A stretch of 64,000 nt of DNA from Alphaproteobacteria bacterium. Its GTDB lineage: Bacteria; Pseudomonadota; Alphaproteobacteria; Rickettsiales; UBA3002. Where the stretch lies: contig JALHRI010000002.1 of NCBI GenBank assembly GCA_022841525.1, positions 1-64,000 of the forward strand, read 5' to 3'. Position numbers and translations under genes: made by a program. Below are positions 1 to 9,594 of this stretch, in pieces; positions within the stretch are counted from its first letter, which is position 1, and each line of letters starts with the position of its first letter. The notes below the pieces were generated by a model. It made no database searches and was not told the DNA's origin. It saw only the letters and a program-made list of their open reading frames with translations.

Positions 1-1
1 G

Positions 2-1099
2 AGTAACCAAACAGGCCTTATGCGCTTCATGCAAGCAACCGGCATGAAACCAGGCAATATCAGTAGCATACTTGGCAAGTCTTATGGGCAAGGGCAAAAA
101 GCGATTGAGGCGCTTATTGATAAGAATACTCAGCAAGATTTTACCGAAATTCTTAGTTGGAAAGATGCCAACTGCAAACCTATCTTCACGCCTACTAACC
201 TTTCCAGCATGCTCAGTGGCTCAGGGCCTAAATTACCGGAAGCGATTAAGGCGCTGAAGGATGGTAAGGAAACGCTGCGTGAGTTTATTGATGAAGGCAC
301 CTTCACTGCCACCAACGTTTCCAGCATGCTCGGCAGTGCTGGGGCTAAATTGTCGGAAGCGATTAAGGCGCTGAAGGATGGTAAGGAAACTCTAAAAGGC
401 ATTATTAACGAAGGCATCTTCATCGCTGCTAACCTTGCCAGCATGCTCGGCAGTGCTGGGGCTAAATTGCCGGAAGCTATTAAGGCGCTGAAGGATGGTA
501 AGGAAACTCTAAAAGGCATTATTAACGAAGGCATCTTCACCGCTGCTAACCTTGCCAGCATGCTCGGCAGTGCTGGGGCTAAATTGCCGGAAGCTATTAA
601 GGCGCTGAAGGATGGTAAAGAAACGCTGCGTGAGTTTATTGATGAAGGCATCTTCACTGCCACCAACGTTTCCAGCATGCTTAATGGCGCAGGACCTAAA
701 TTGCCGCAGGCGATTCAAAACATAACTGATTACAAAGAGGATTTATATAAACTGATAGTACAACAAGATGATCAGGGTAGAATAAATTGGCCAGCAAACT
801 ATGCGAACCAACGTTACTTTGAGGCGGAAAATATTTCGTCTATTTTCCATGGTAAAGCGCTGCATTTACAAGAAGGCATGAAGGTGCTTCAGCAAAAACT
901 CCCAGTCATCGGTCAGCTTGTGGCAACACAATTCACCAATTTTAATATTGCCCAACGCCTAATTTCTAAACCAGTCAACCAATTTGCGGCTATTTTGGAT
1001 GGTATGTTAGCAGAAATGCAAAGACCAGTAGAAGTGCCTGCTGGCAGCGGTGCATTGATTGCAGGTGGAATGCCAGCCGAACAGCGAGCAGTATCATGA
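2..1099 (+). CDS. 5'-truncated tandem-repeat (39-aa helix-loop-helix) protein, TALE/BAT-like candidate
   Basis: ORF 20..1099; the frame stays open upstream to the window edge (SNQTGLMRFMQ...), so the true start is outside. Five 117-bp repeats at 182-298, 299-415, 416-532, 533-649, 650-766, with diverged copies N- and C-terminal (GMKPGNISSILGKSYGQ..., YFEAENISSIFHGK...). Confidence 0.8.
   Translation, partial: SNQTGLMRFMQATGMKPGNISSILGKSYGQGQKAIEALIDKNTQQDFTEILSWKDANCKPIFTPTNLSSMLSGSGPKLPEAIKALKDGKETLREFIDEGTFTATNVSSMLGSAGAKLSEAIKALKDGKETLKGIINEGIFIAANLASMLGSAGAKLPEAIKALKDGKETLKGIINEGIFTAANLASMLGSAGAKLPEAIKALKDGKETLREFIDEGIFTATNVSSMLNGAGPKLPQAIQNITDYKEDLYKLIVQQDDQGRINWPANYANQRYFEAENISSIFHGKALHLQEGMKVLQQKLPVIGQLVATQFTNFNIAQRLISKPVNQFAAILDGMLAEMQRPVEVPAGSGALIAGGMPAEQRAVS
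182..766 (+). repeat. 117-bp in-frame tandem repeat array (5 units)
   Basis: Units begin atcttcac.../accttcact... every 117 bp and share aaggcgctgaaggatggtaa(g/a)gaaac in units 1-4. Confidence 0.95.
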
Positions 1100-1353
1100 C
1101 GTCGTTTGCAGCCAAACTTGCTTCCAGCAGCACTCAGCATGTGGTGGATCTGCGGGTAACGCTGGGTGGCGAGGCTCGTTATTTTATTGTGCAGCTAAAA
1201 CCAACCCATGTGCAGGCCTTCAAACAAGCTGTGGCACGCGATGAAGGCTTTACCATCGAAGATTACGGCACCATTCTACACCGTGGCTACGGCGAGCCGG
1301 AAGATAGCGTAAAAACCATGCTGCACGCGCGTTACGGGCTGGTGTATGCTTAA
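1096..1353 (+). CDS. hypothetical 85-aa protein, translationally coupled to the repeat protein
   Basis: ATGA overlap with the upstream stop (1096-1099); MTSFAAKLASSSTQHVVDLRVTLGGEARYFIVQLKP...; no recognised family. Confidence 0.7.
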   Translation: MTSFAAKLASSSTQHVVDLRVTLGGEARYFIVQLKPTHVQAFKQAVARDEGFTIEDYGTILHRGYGEPEDSVKTMLHARYGLVYA

Positions 1354-1362
1354 CACAGCCCT

Positions 1363-1472
1363 GTCATTGCGAGAAAGCTTTGCTTTCGAAGCAATCCAGT
1401 GTGCGTGACGTTTGCCGATGATGCATCGTTCACCTGCTGGACTGCTTTGTCGCTAACGCTCCTCGCAGTGAC
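1363..1472. repeat. intergenic palindromic repeat element (gtcattgcgag ... ctcgcagtgac)
   Basis: Inverted ends GTCATTGCGAG / CTCGCAGTGAC with internal agcaatcca / tggactgct. Confidence 0.7.
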
Positions 1473-1483
1473 GATGATGGCAA

Positions 1484-4447
1484 TTACGCCGCTTTTTTTG
1501 CTTTTCCCGCCGGTTTCGCCTTCGTAGCAGGTTTTTTGGTAAGCAGCGGTGCCAGATATTTCCCCGTGATGCTGGTTTTGTGCGCGGCGATTTGCTCGGG
1601 CGTGCCGGCGGCGACGACCTGGCCGCCCTTGCTGCCGCCATAGGGGCCAATATCGATAATGTAATCGGCGGTTTTAATGACATCGAGATTATGCTCGATC
1701 ACCACCAGCGTATTGCCGGCATCGACCAGCGTGTGCAGCACGTTCAGCAGTTTTTTAATGTCTTCTGAGTGCAGACCCGTGGTCGGCTCATCGAGGATGT
1801 AGAGCGTTTTGCCCGTGGCGCGTTTGGAGAGCTCCTTCGCCAGTTTGATGCGCTGCGCCTCGCCGCCAGAAAGCGTGGTGGCCGACTGGCCAAGGCGAAT
1901 ATACCCTAAGCCCACTTCTTCGAGTGCGACGAGTTTTTCACGGATGCTGGTATGCGCCGCAAAGAATTCCACCGCTTCGGACACGGTCATGTTCAGCACA
2001 TCGGCGATGGATTTGTCCTTATATTTTACTTCCAGCGTTTCGCGGTTGTAGCGAGCACCTTTGCACACATCGCAGGTGACGTACACATCGGGCAGAAAGT
2101 GCATCTCGATTTTGATCATGCCGTCGCCCTGACAGGCTTCGCAGCGGCCGCCCTTGACGTTGAACGAAAAGCGCCCGGGCGCATAGCCGCGCGCTTTAGA
2201 CTCCGGCAGGCCGGTGAACCAATCGCGAATCGGCGAGAACGCGCCGGTGTACGTCACCGGATTGGAGCGCGGCGTGCGGCCAATCGGCGATTGGTCGATT
2301 TCGATAATTTTGTCGATGAATTCCAGCCCCTCCATGCGTGTGTGCGCGCCGGGAATATCTTTACTGCCGTGCAGGCGCTTATTCACCGCTTTATAGAGTG
2401 TCTCAATCACCAGGCTGGATTTGCCGCCGCCGGAAACCCCGGTCACGCAGGTAAACACGCCCATTGGGATATCGACATTGATGTTTTTCAAATTGTTCGC
2501 CCGCGCGCCCTGAATGCTTATTTTGCGGCGCGTCGGTGGGGTGCGGCGTTCCTTTGGCACATCAATCTGGCGCTTGCCGCAAAGATACTGACCGGTGATG
2601 CTTTCTTTGCTTTCCATCACCTGTTTTGGCGTTCCTTTGGCAATGATGTTGCCGCCGTGCACGCCGGCACCCAAGCCCATATCCACTAAATAATCGGCTT
2701 TGCGCATCGTGTCTTCGTCGTGCTCGACCACAATCACCGTATTGCCCAAATCGCGCAGATGTTCCAGCGTATGCAGCAAGCGGTCGTTATCGCATTGATG
2801 CAGGCCGATGGACGGTTCATCGAGCACGTAGAGAACGCCGGATAATCCCGAGCCAATTTGCGAGGCTAAGCGAATACGCTGCGATTCACCGCCTGAGAGC
2901 GTGCCCGATTCGCGCGCCAGCGTAAGATATTCAAGGCCGACATTGCGCAAGAACCCAAGGCGTGCACGTAGCTCTTTGAGAATTTTTTCAGCGATTTTAT
3001 TGTGCTTGGCGGAAAGTTTTTTCGGCAAGGCCTCGAACCACTCGCCGGCGTTTTCAATCGTCATCGCGGTGACTTCAGAAATGTTGAGGCCGTTTACCTT
3101 CACGCACAGCGATTCCTTTTTCAGGCGCGCGCCGCCGCAGGCATCGCACGGGCTGGTGGACTGGTAACGTGATAGCTCGTCGCGCACGCTGTCAGACTCG
3201 GTTTCCTGATAGCGCCGCTGCAAATTACCGATCACGCCTTCAAATGGCTTGTGGCTATTATAGGTGCGCACGCCGTCGAAATAGGCGATTTTAATCGGCT
3301 CATCGCCCGATCCGTGCAGCACGATGTGCTGAAGGTTTTCCGGCAGATCTTTGAACGGCGTGCTCATGCTGAATTTGTAGTGCCGCGCGACGCCTTCCAG
3401 CGCCTGCAGGAAAAATTTTGCATGGCCACTGCTCCAGGGTGCAATCGCGCCGCCTGCTAGCGTGAGCGTAGCATCCGGCACGATGAGCGCTTCATCGAAA
3501 TGCATTTTGGTGCCCAGTCCGTCGCACACCGGACACGCACCAAACGGGCTGTTGAACGAGAAAATTCGCGGCTCAATTTCCTCAAGCGTGAAGCCCGATT
3601 CCGGACAGGCGAACTTGGAGGAGAAGGTGAGAAGAGAACCAGTGGTTAGAGTCGAGCTGCTAGAGTTGAGTGATTTTTTAGTGCCTTTTTTACTCGACTC
3701 TCGACTCTCGACTCTCGACTCTGCAATTTCTACGATTTCCACCATCATCAACCCGTTGCCAATATTCAAACAGGTCTCAATCGAATCGGCCAGGCGGTTG
3801 CCTAAGTCATCGGAAAGTTTAATGCGGTCCACCACGATGGAAATGTCGTGCTTTTTGTTTTTATCAAGCGCAGGCAGCTCGGCGATGTCATACATCTTGC
3901 CGTCAATTTTCACCCGGGTGAAGCCTTTTTTCTGTAGATGCTGCAGCTCTTTACGGTGCTCGCCTTTGCCGCCGCGCACCAGCGGTGCCAAAAGCATCAG
4001 CTTGCTTCCCACTGGAATCTCCTTAATCGCATCCACCATCTGGCTGACGGTTTGGCTTTCAATCGGCAGGCCGGTGGCAGGCGAGTAAGGGATACCAATG
4101 CGCGCGTATAACAGGCGCAGATAATCATAAATTTCCGTCACGGTGCCGACGGTAGAGCGCGGATTGCGCGAGGTGGTTTTCTGATCAATCGCAATCGCGG
4201 GGGAGAGTCCGTCAATGCTCTCGACATCGGGCTTATCGTGAATGTTCAAAAACTGGCGCGCATAGGCAGAAAGCGACTCGACGTAACGGCGCTGGCCTTC
4301 GGCGTAGAGCGTATCAAACGCCAGCGAGGACTTGCCCGAACCCGACAGACCCGTAATCACGATCAGCTTTTCCTTTGGCAGGTCGATATCGATGTTTTTG
4401 AGGTTATGCTGCTTCGCACCGCGAATGGAAATAACGTCTTGGGTCAT
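1484..4447 (-). CDS. uvrA: excinuclease ABC subunit A
   Basis: [62 protein letters not shown]; two ABC domains and zinc-finger CxxC motifs. Confidence 0.98.
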   Translation of the reverse strand: MTQDVISIRGAKQHNLKNIDIDLPKEKLIVITGLSGSGKSSLAFDTLYAEGQRRYVESLSAYARQFLNIHDKPDVESIDGLSPAIAIDQKTTSRNPRSTVGTVTEIYDYLRLLYARIGIPYSPATGLPIESQTVSQMVDAIKEIPVGSKLMLLAPLVRGGKGEHRKELQHLQKKGFTRVKIDGKMYDIAELPALDKNKKHDISIVVDRIKLSDDLGNRLADSIETCLNIGNGLMMVEIVEIAESRVESRESSKKGTKKSLNSSSSTLTTGSLLTFSSKFACPESGFTLEEIEPRIFSFNSPFGACPVCDGLGTKMHFDEALIVPDATLTLAGGAIAPWSSGHAKFFLQALEGVARHYKFSMSTPFKDLPENLQHIVLHGSGDEPIKIAYFDGVRTYNSHKPFEGVIGNLQRRYQETESDSVRDELSRYQSTSPCDACGGARLKKESLCVKVNGLNISEVTAMTIENAGEWFEALPKKLSAKHNKIAEKILKELRARLGFLRNVGLEYLTLARESGTLSGGESQRIRLASQIGSGLSGVLYVLDEPSIGLHQCDNDRLLHTLEHLRDLGNTVIVVEHDEDTMRKADYLVDMGLGAGVHGGNIIAKGTPKQVMESKESITGQYLCGKRQIDVPKERRTPPTRRKISIQGARANNLKNINVDIPMGVFTCVTGVSGGGKSSLVIETLYKAVNKRLHGSKDIPGAHTRMEGLEFIDKIIEIDQSPIGRTPRSNPVTYTGAFSPIRDWFTGLPESKARGYAPGRFSFNVKGGRCEACQGDGMIKIEMHFLPDVYVTCDVCKGARYNRETLEVKYKDKSIADVLNMTVSEAVEFFAAHTSIREKLVALEEVGLGYIRLGQSATTLSGGEAQRIKLAKELSKRATGKTLYILDEPTTGLHSEDIKKLLNVLHTLVDAGNTLVVIEHNLDVIKTADYIIDIGPYGGSKGGQVVAAGTPEQIAAHKTSITGKYLAPLLTKKPATKAKPAGKAKKAA
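3648..3720. repeat. heptad palindromic insertion inside uvrA
   Basis: agagtcgag (3648-3656) and four tandem CTCGACT heptads (3693-3720) in inverted orientation; encodes [23 protein letters not shown]. Confidence 0.8.
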
Positions 4448-4496
4448 GGGGTGTCCTTTAAGTTTTGCTTCCCGCGAGCGGGAAGCGCTGGATAAC

Positions 4497-4777
4497 TCCC
4501 TCTCCCTTAGGGAGAGGGTTGGGGTGAGGGCGTAAGGGAACGAGAGTCTTTCCGCATAATGCCCCCCACCTAACCTCCCCCCTAATGGGGGAGGAATGGT
4601 TTACATTGGGTCAGGGGTTATACGCCTAACCGGCGGCATAGGTCAATGAGAAGGTGGGGTAGGTTCTTCGTCCCCCGCTTGCGGGGGACAGCAGAGCGCC
4701 TAAGCGCGATGCCAGGGGGACGGTAGGATGAATTCCCCCCGAAATCGCTACGCGATTTTGCCCCCCGCAAGCGGGGG
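4497..4777. repeat. cluster of intergenic palindromic repeats
   Basis: ccctctcccttagggagagggttggggtgaggg, cctcccccctaatgggggagg, cccccgcttgcggggg (4672-4687), cccccgcaagcggggg (4762-4777). Confidence 0.8.
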
Positions 4778-5006
4778 ACGGGGTGATAAGGCAGAGACGG
4801 CTTTGTCATCGCCTGAATTTTTCGTGAGAAAAATTCTAGGGCGATCCACGCTTAGCAACGACTGCTGGACTGCCCTAGAATCGCGGGGCGACTTAAGGCA
4901 GTGGCGACACTTTACGCCATTGTCACAAAAACTTCATATTATATGCATTGATTTGAATGTGATGGGGGGGGTAAACTGAAAGAACAATAACCCTAAGTAG
5001 GAGACG

Positions 5007-5531
5007 ATGATGAGCGAGCAACCAAAACATGGAACTGCAATGGAAACTGTGGTGCCATTTGAAGATATAGATGTTACGAGTGAAAATGGCTTTGAAGTAA
5101 CTGTAGATGGCCTAGTAGTTAGCGGAGATAAAGAAGTCTGGCATAAGCCGTGTGAGATTTTACGCAATAACATAGATATTAGCGTAGACGGACTAAAACC
5201 AAAAGATGGAATAAGAGTCCATGTTTATGATGATTCAGCGGATCAGATCGGTTTAACTTCCTATGGTCTCAAAAGCGACGTTTATGATGTAGTAGATGCT
5301 CAACTGGCTGGTCAAATTAAAGATGCGTGGCGCGATACAACCGCATTGCAACCTGGAGAGACCGTTCCTGTTATCACTGAACAAGAAGCCAGAACCCTCA
5401 AGAATTTACTGCTTGAGGTGCCAACGTTAGCCGAGCAACAAAACCCTTTAGGCGCATTGTGTAAAGTGCCCTACAATGAAAAAGGGCGTTGTGAAGATGC
5501 TCCAAACGGCGATCAAGTTTGGAAACGATAA
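5007..5531 (+). CDS. hypothetical protein (174 aa)
   Basis: ORF with aggagacg upstream and a hairpin-T tract downstream; no recognised domain. Confidence 0.75.
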   Translation: MMSEQPKHGTAMETVVPFEDIDVTSENGFEVTVDGLVVSGDKEVWHKPCEILRNNIDISVDGLKPKDGIRVHVYDDSADQIGLTSYGLKSDVYDVVDAQLAGQIKDAWRDTTALQPGETVPVITEQEARTLKNLLLEVPTLAEQQNPLGALCKVPYNEKGRCEDAPNGDQVWKR

Positions 5532-5558
5532 TTGGTTGATGTAGTTTTTAGACTTAAG

Positions 5559-5587
5559 CCCACCTCATGCATCATGGGGTGGGTTTT
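5559..5587 (+). terminator. Rho-independent terminator
   Basis: cccacctcatg-cat-catggggtggg followed by ttttt. Confidence 0.75.
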
Positions 5588-5669
5588 TGCTATATTAAGG
5601 TCAATCATAACCATTGCCAAGCGGTAGAATCCTTTTATAGTGCGTGAGTAGTGGACGGTTGTGCTAGCC

Positions 5670-5796
5670 GTCATCGCGAGGCGCACTTGCGCCGTGGCGA
5701 TCCAGCGTTTCGTGTCTACGAAACAAAAAACTTCTTCGCGACAGACGTCGCTTATGCTGGATTGCCGCGTCGGCCTAAAGGCCGCCTCGCAATGAC
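5670..5796. repeat. intergenic palindromic element
   Basis: gtcatcgcgaggcgcac...gtggcgatccagcg / gctggattgccgcgtcggcc...gccgcctcgcaatgac inverted ends. Confidence 0.8.
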
Positions 5797-5840
5797 GCTG
5801 AAACAAGCGCACCGACTAAAAACAATGAACAGGAGCAGTT

Positions 5841-6302
5841 ATGGCAGGCAGTATTAATAAGGTGATTTTGGTTGGGAATCTAGGCTTTGATCCGGAAGTG
5901 CGCGCGACACAAGATGGCCGCGAGATTTGTAATTTGCGCCTGGCGACTTCCGAAAGCTGGAAAGACAAAAACACCGGCGAGCGCAAGGAAAAAACCGAGT
6001 GGCACCGCGTGGTGATTTTTAACGATGGCTTGGTGCGCGTGGCAAAAAATTATCTGAAAAAAGGTAGTAAAATTTACGTTGAAGGCCAGCTGCAAACCCG
6101 TAAATGGACGGATAAAGACGGTGTCGAAAAATACTCCACCGAAGTGGTATTGCAAGGCTACGGCGGCAACCTCACCATGCTGGACGGTAAAAGCAGTGGT
6201 GGCGAAAGCAGCGGCGGCGATTACGGCGATTACGGCAGCAACGCTGCCCCGCAACGTGCCCGCGTGGCCGAAGCCGAGCTGGATGATGAGATTCCGTTTT
6301 AA
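5841..6302 (+). CDS. ssb: single-stranded DNA-binding protein
   Basis: [22 protein letters not shown]... and acidic C-terminus DDEIPF. Confidence 0.98.
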   Translation: MAGSINKVILVGNLGFDPEVRATQDGREICNLRLATSESWKDKNTGERKEKTEWHRVVIFNDGLVRVAKNYLKKGSKIYVEGQLQTRKWTDKDGVEKYSTEVVLQGYGGNLTMLDGKSSGGESSGGDYGDYGSNAAPQRARVAEAELDDEIPF

Positions 6303-6322
6303 GGCGGTGGCCTATCAGCATT

Positions 6323-6390
6323 GTCATTCCCGCGTAGGCGGGAATCTAGTTTTTTTACATTAGCTGGATTCCTGCTTTCGCAGGAATGAC
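6323..6390. repeat. intergenic palindromic element (gtcattcccgcgtaggcgggaat...attcctgctttcgcaggaatgac)
   Basis: Two short hairpins bounded by gtcat/atgac. Confidence 0.75.
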
Positions 6391-6401
6391 GGAAAAACGA
6401 T

Positions 6402-7220
6402 ATGAAAATACACTTCAAAAAAATGCACGGTTGCGGTAATGATTTTGCCGTGTTTGATGCTCGCGCGGCGGCCATCAGCTTCAGCCAGCAGCAGGTCAAG
6501 CATTTGTGCGATCGGCGCCTTGGTATTGGCTGCGATCAGCTGGTGATCATCGGTGCTTCGCAGACTTCCGATGCCTTCATGCATATTTATAATGCCGATG
6601 GTTCGCGCGTGCCTACCTGCGGCAATGCCACACGCTGCGTCGCCGATATTTTACTGCGCGAGAAAAATGCCGCTGAAGTGCGGATTGAAACCCTCGCCGG
6701 GGTGCTGCACGCCTGGCGCGCGGGCGAGGCAGATGTGTGCGTGAACATGGGCGCACCGCGCACGCACTGGCAGGAAATTCCGTTATCCGAATCACGCAAT
6801 ACGGTGCATCTGGGCTTGCAGTCCGGCCCGCTGATGGATCCGGTGGCGGTGAATATGGGCAACCCGCATGCGGTGTTTTTCGTACAGAATATCGATATGG
6901 TTGCGCTGGAAAAACATGCGAGTCCGCTGGAGCATCATCCGCTATTTCCGAAAGCCGCCAACATCAGCGCGGTGCAGGTGCTGTCGGAAAATCACCTGCG
7001 TATGAAAGTGTGGGAGCGTGGCGTGGGCGAGACGCTCGCCTGCGGATCTGCTGCCTGTGCAGCGGTGGTGGCGGGCGTGCAGCGCGGCCTGTGTGCGCGC
7101 AGTGCGCGTGTGGATTTGCCCGGCGGCGCCTTACATATCGATTGGCAGCAAACCGGTGATGTCATGATGCGCGGGCCGGTTGCCTATGTGTTTGAGGGCA
7201 ATTTGCCCTTGAAAATTTAG
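6402..7220 (+). CDS. dapF: diaminopimelate epimerase
   Basis: KMHGCGNDFAVFDAR, ...NADGSRVPTCGNATRCVA, ...ERGVGETLACGSAACAAVVAG. Confidence 0.97.
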   Translation: MKIHFKKMHGCGNDFAVFDARAAAISFSQQQVKHLCDRRLGIGCDQLVIIGASQTSDAFMHIYNADGSRVPTCGNATRCVADILLREKNAAEVRIETLAGVLHAWRAGEADVCVNMGAPRTHWQEIPLSESRNTVHLGLQSGPLMDPVAVNMGNPHAVFFVQNIDMVALEKHASPLEHHPLFPKAANISAVQVLSENHLRMKVWERGVGETLACGSAACAAVVAGVQRGLCARSARVDLPGGALHIDWQQTGDVMMRGPVAYVFEGNLPLKI

Positions 7221-7225
7221 AGCTT

Positions 7226-7313
7226 GTCATCCCCGAGTTAGCGTTGCCCAAGCGTTAGCTTGGTTTGCAGCGCTTCATCGGGGATCTAAGATTCCTGCTT
7301 TCGCAGGAATGAC
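7226..7313. repeat. intergenic palindromic element
   Basis: gtcatccccgagttag... attcctgctttcgcaggaatgac. Confidence 0.65.
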
Positions 7314-7343
7314 AAATGAAAAACTATAGGCTATTAGCCGTCC

Positions 7344-8591
7344 ATGTCCATCGAGCTTGTCACTTTTGGTTGCCGTTTGAACACCTACGAAAGCGAGGTG
7401 ATGCGCGCGCATGCGAGCAGTGCTGGCCTGCAGGATGTGGTGATCATCAATACCTGCGCGGTGACGGCCGAAGCGCAAAAGCAAGCGCGCCAGAGCATCC
7501 GCAAACTCAAGCGCGAGCGGCCACAGGCGCGCATTATTGTGACTGGCTGCGCGGCGCAGATTGATCCGGAAAGTTTCGCCGGTATGGCGGAAGTATCGCA
7601 TGTGCTAGGCAATCAGGAGAAGATGTTGAGCACTTCGTGGAATGCACTGACCACGCAGGAGAGCCCGGTCATTGCGGTCAACGACATCATGAGCGTGAAG
7701 GAAACCGCGTCGCATCTCGTCACGGCGTTTGATGGTCGGGCGCGCGCCTTTATTCAGGTGCAAAATGGCTGCGATCATCGCTGCACGTTTTGTATTATTC
7801 CGTTTGGTCGCGGCAATTCGCGCTCGGTGCCGATCGGCGACATTGTGCAGCAGGTGCGCGCGCTGGTGGCCGAGGGTTACAACGAAGTGGTGTTTACCGG
7901 AGTGGATGTGTCGGCCTACGGCGCGGACTTGCCAGGTGCGCCAACCTTGGGGCAAATGATTCGCCGTGTGTTGGCACTGGTGCCGGAACTTTCGCGCTTG
8001 CGTTTATCGTCCATCGATGCGGTGGAGGTGGATGATGATCTCTATCGCCTGATTGCAGAAGAACCGCGCCTGATGCCGCATTTGCATATTTCGATTCAGG
8101 CGGGCGATGACATGGTACTCAAGCGTATGAAGCGCCGCCATTTGCGCGGGGATATTCTGGCGTTTTGTGAGCGCGTGCGCGCCCTCAGGCCGGACATGGC
8201 GTTCGGTGCCGATATGATTGCAGGATTCCCTACCGAAACCAATGCCATGTTTGAAAACAGCCTGCGCTTGATTGACGAGGCCGGCTTGCGCTACGTGCAT
8301 GTGTTTCCCTATTCGGCGCGTAAGGGCACACCAGCGGCGCGCATGCCGCAAGTGGAGATGGCCGTGCGCAAAGCGCGTGCGAAATTACTGCGCGAAGCAG
8401 CTTCAGCACAGCACGCGCTGCAGCTTCAATCCTACGTGGGTCGTGAGGTGAGTATCGTCGTTGAGCAAGATGGTCTCAGCGGCCATTCAGAGAGTTTTGT
8501 GAAAGTGAAATTACCCCGTGCACAGATGCCCGGAAGTATTCTGCGTGCACGCATCACCGCGGCGCATCGCGATTACGTGGAGGCGGCATGA
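7344..8591 (+). CDS. mtaB: tRNA t6A methylthiotransferase MtaB-type (radical SAM)
   Basis: MSIELVTFGCRLNTYESEVM, radical SAM CDHRCTFCIIPFGRG. Confidence 0.93.
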   Translation: MSIELVTFGCRLNTYESEVMRAHASSAGLQDVVIINTCAVTAEAQKQARQSIRKLKRERPQARIIVTGCAAQIDPESFAGMAEVSHVLGNQEKMLSTSWNALTTQESPVIAVNDIMSVKETASHLVTAFDGRARAFIQVQNGCDHRCTFCIIPFGRGNSRSVPIGDIVQQVRALVAEGYNEVVFTGVDVSAYGADLPGAPTLGQMIRRVLALVPELSRLRLSSIDAVEVDDDLYRLIAEEPRLMPHLHISIQAGDDMVLKRMKRRHLRGDILAFCERVRALRPDMAFGADMIAGFPTETNAMFENSLRLIDEAGLRYVHVFPYSARKGTPAARMPQVEMAVRKARAKLLREAASAQHALQLQSYVGREVSIVVEQDGLSGHSESFVKVKLPRAQMPGSILRARITAAHRDYVEAA

Positions 8592-9490
8592 GTCTCTTTT
8601 CCAAAATCACCGCCGGTCTTCGCAAAACGTCGCAGGCGGTTAGCGAGGTGTTCATCGGCCGCACGCTCGATGCCGCGACACTGGAGGATCTGCACGACGC
8701 GCTGATTATGACCGATATGGGCAGTGCTACCGTGCGCGATGTCATGACGCAGCTGGAAGAAGCCTCGCGCGGCAAAGCGTTTAGCGATGATCAGGCAAAG
8801 GCGTGGTTGGCAGAGGCGGTGTCGCGCAAGTTGAGCAAGGTGTCATCAACGATGGAGGTAGCGCAAAACCCCTGCATCGTGCTGGTGATTGGCGTGAACG
8901 GTAACGGCAAAACGACCACTATTGGCAAGCTTTCCGCACGGTTTAAGGCGCAGGGAAAACATGTCGGCGTGATTGCTGCGGATACGTTTCGCGCTGCGGC
9001 GGTAGAGCAGTTGGCTCAGTGGGCTGCGCGTGCGCAGGTGACGTTTTACAGCGGCGATACCAACGCCGATCCTGCCAGTGTGGTATTTTCCGGTTTGGAA
9101 AAAGCGCGTGAGGATGGCTGTGATCTGGTGCTGATAGATACCGCAGGGCGGCTGCATACCAAGCAGAATTTGATGGATGAGCTTTCAAAAATCCGCCGTG
9201 TGATTCAGAAAATTCACGCAGATGCGCCGCATCATACGTTACTCGTGCTGGATGCGACTACGGGGCAAAATGCGCTGGCGCAGGCCAAAGCGTTTTACGA
9301 TGCCGCAGGCATTACCGGCCTCGTGATTACCAAGCTTGATGGCACCGCCAAAGCCGGTGTGGTGGTAGCACTTGCTGAGCAATTCAGCCTGCCTGTGCAT
9401 TTTATAGGTGTGGGCGAGGGGCTGGATGATCTTTTAAGCTTTGACGCTCAGGCCTTTGCCGCCGGGTTAGTGGGCACAGACGCCGCATAA
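8588..9490 (+). CDS. ftsY: signal recognition particle receptor FtsY
   Basis: GVNGNGKTTTIGKLSARFK, DTFRAAAVEQL, DTAGRLHTKQNLMDEL, TKLDGTAKAGV. Confidence 0.97.
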   Translation: MSLFSKITAGLRKTSQAVSEVFIGRTLDAATLEDLHDALIMTDMGSATVRDVMTQLEEASRGKAFSDDQAKAWLAEAVSRKLSKVSSTMEVAQNPCIVLVIGVNGNGKTTTIGKLSARFKAQGKHVGVIAADTFRAAAVEQLAQWAARAQVTFYSGDTNADPASVVFSGLEKAREDGCDLVLIDTAGRLHTKQNLMDELSKIRRVIQKIHADAPHHTLLVLDATTGQNALAQAKAFYDAAGITGLVITKLDGTAKAGVVVALAEQFSLPVHFIGVGEGLDDLLSFDAQAFAAGLVGTDAA

Positions 9491-9594
9491 AATCTGCATC
9501 GCGAGGCTATTTTTCATTAAATTAACACATCCTTAGTAAATGACTGGTAAAATTTATCTAAAAGGCTACCATTTTTTTACCAAATGAGGGTGCT

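Noticed and set aside
130-678. 182-aa antisense ORF across the 117-bp repeats
   Set aside because: Open only because the repeat unit is a multiple of 3 and lacks antisense stops; the sense frame carries the coherent protein pattern.
182-766. CRISPR-like array
   Set aside because: Repeats are 117 bp, contiguous without spacers and protein coding; no cas genes in the window.
1952-2689. 245-aa plus-strand ORF inside uvrA
   Set aside because: Antisense to a highly conserved uvrA; no independent coding evidence.
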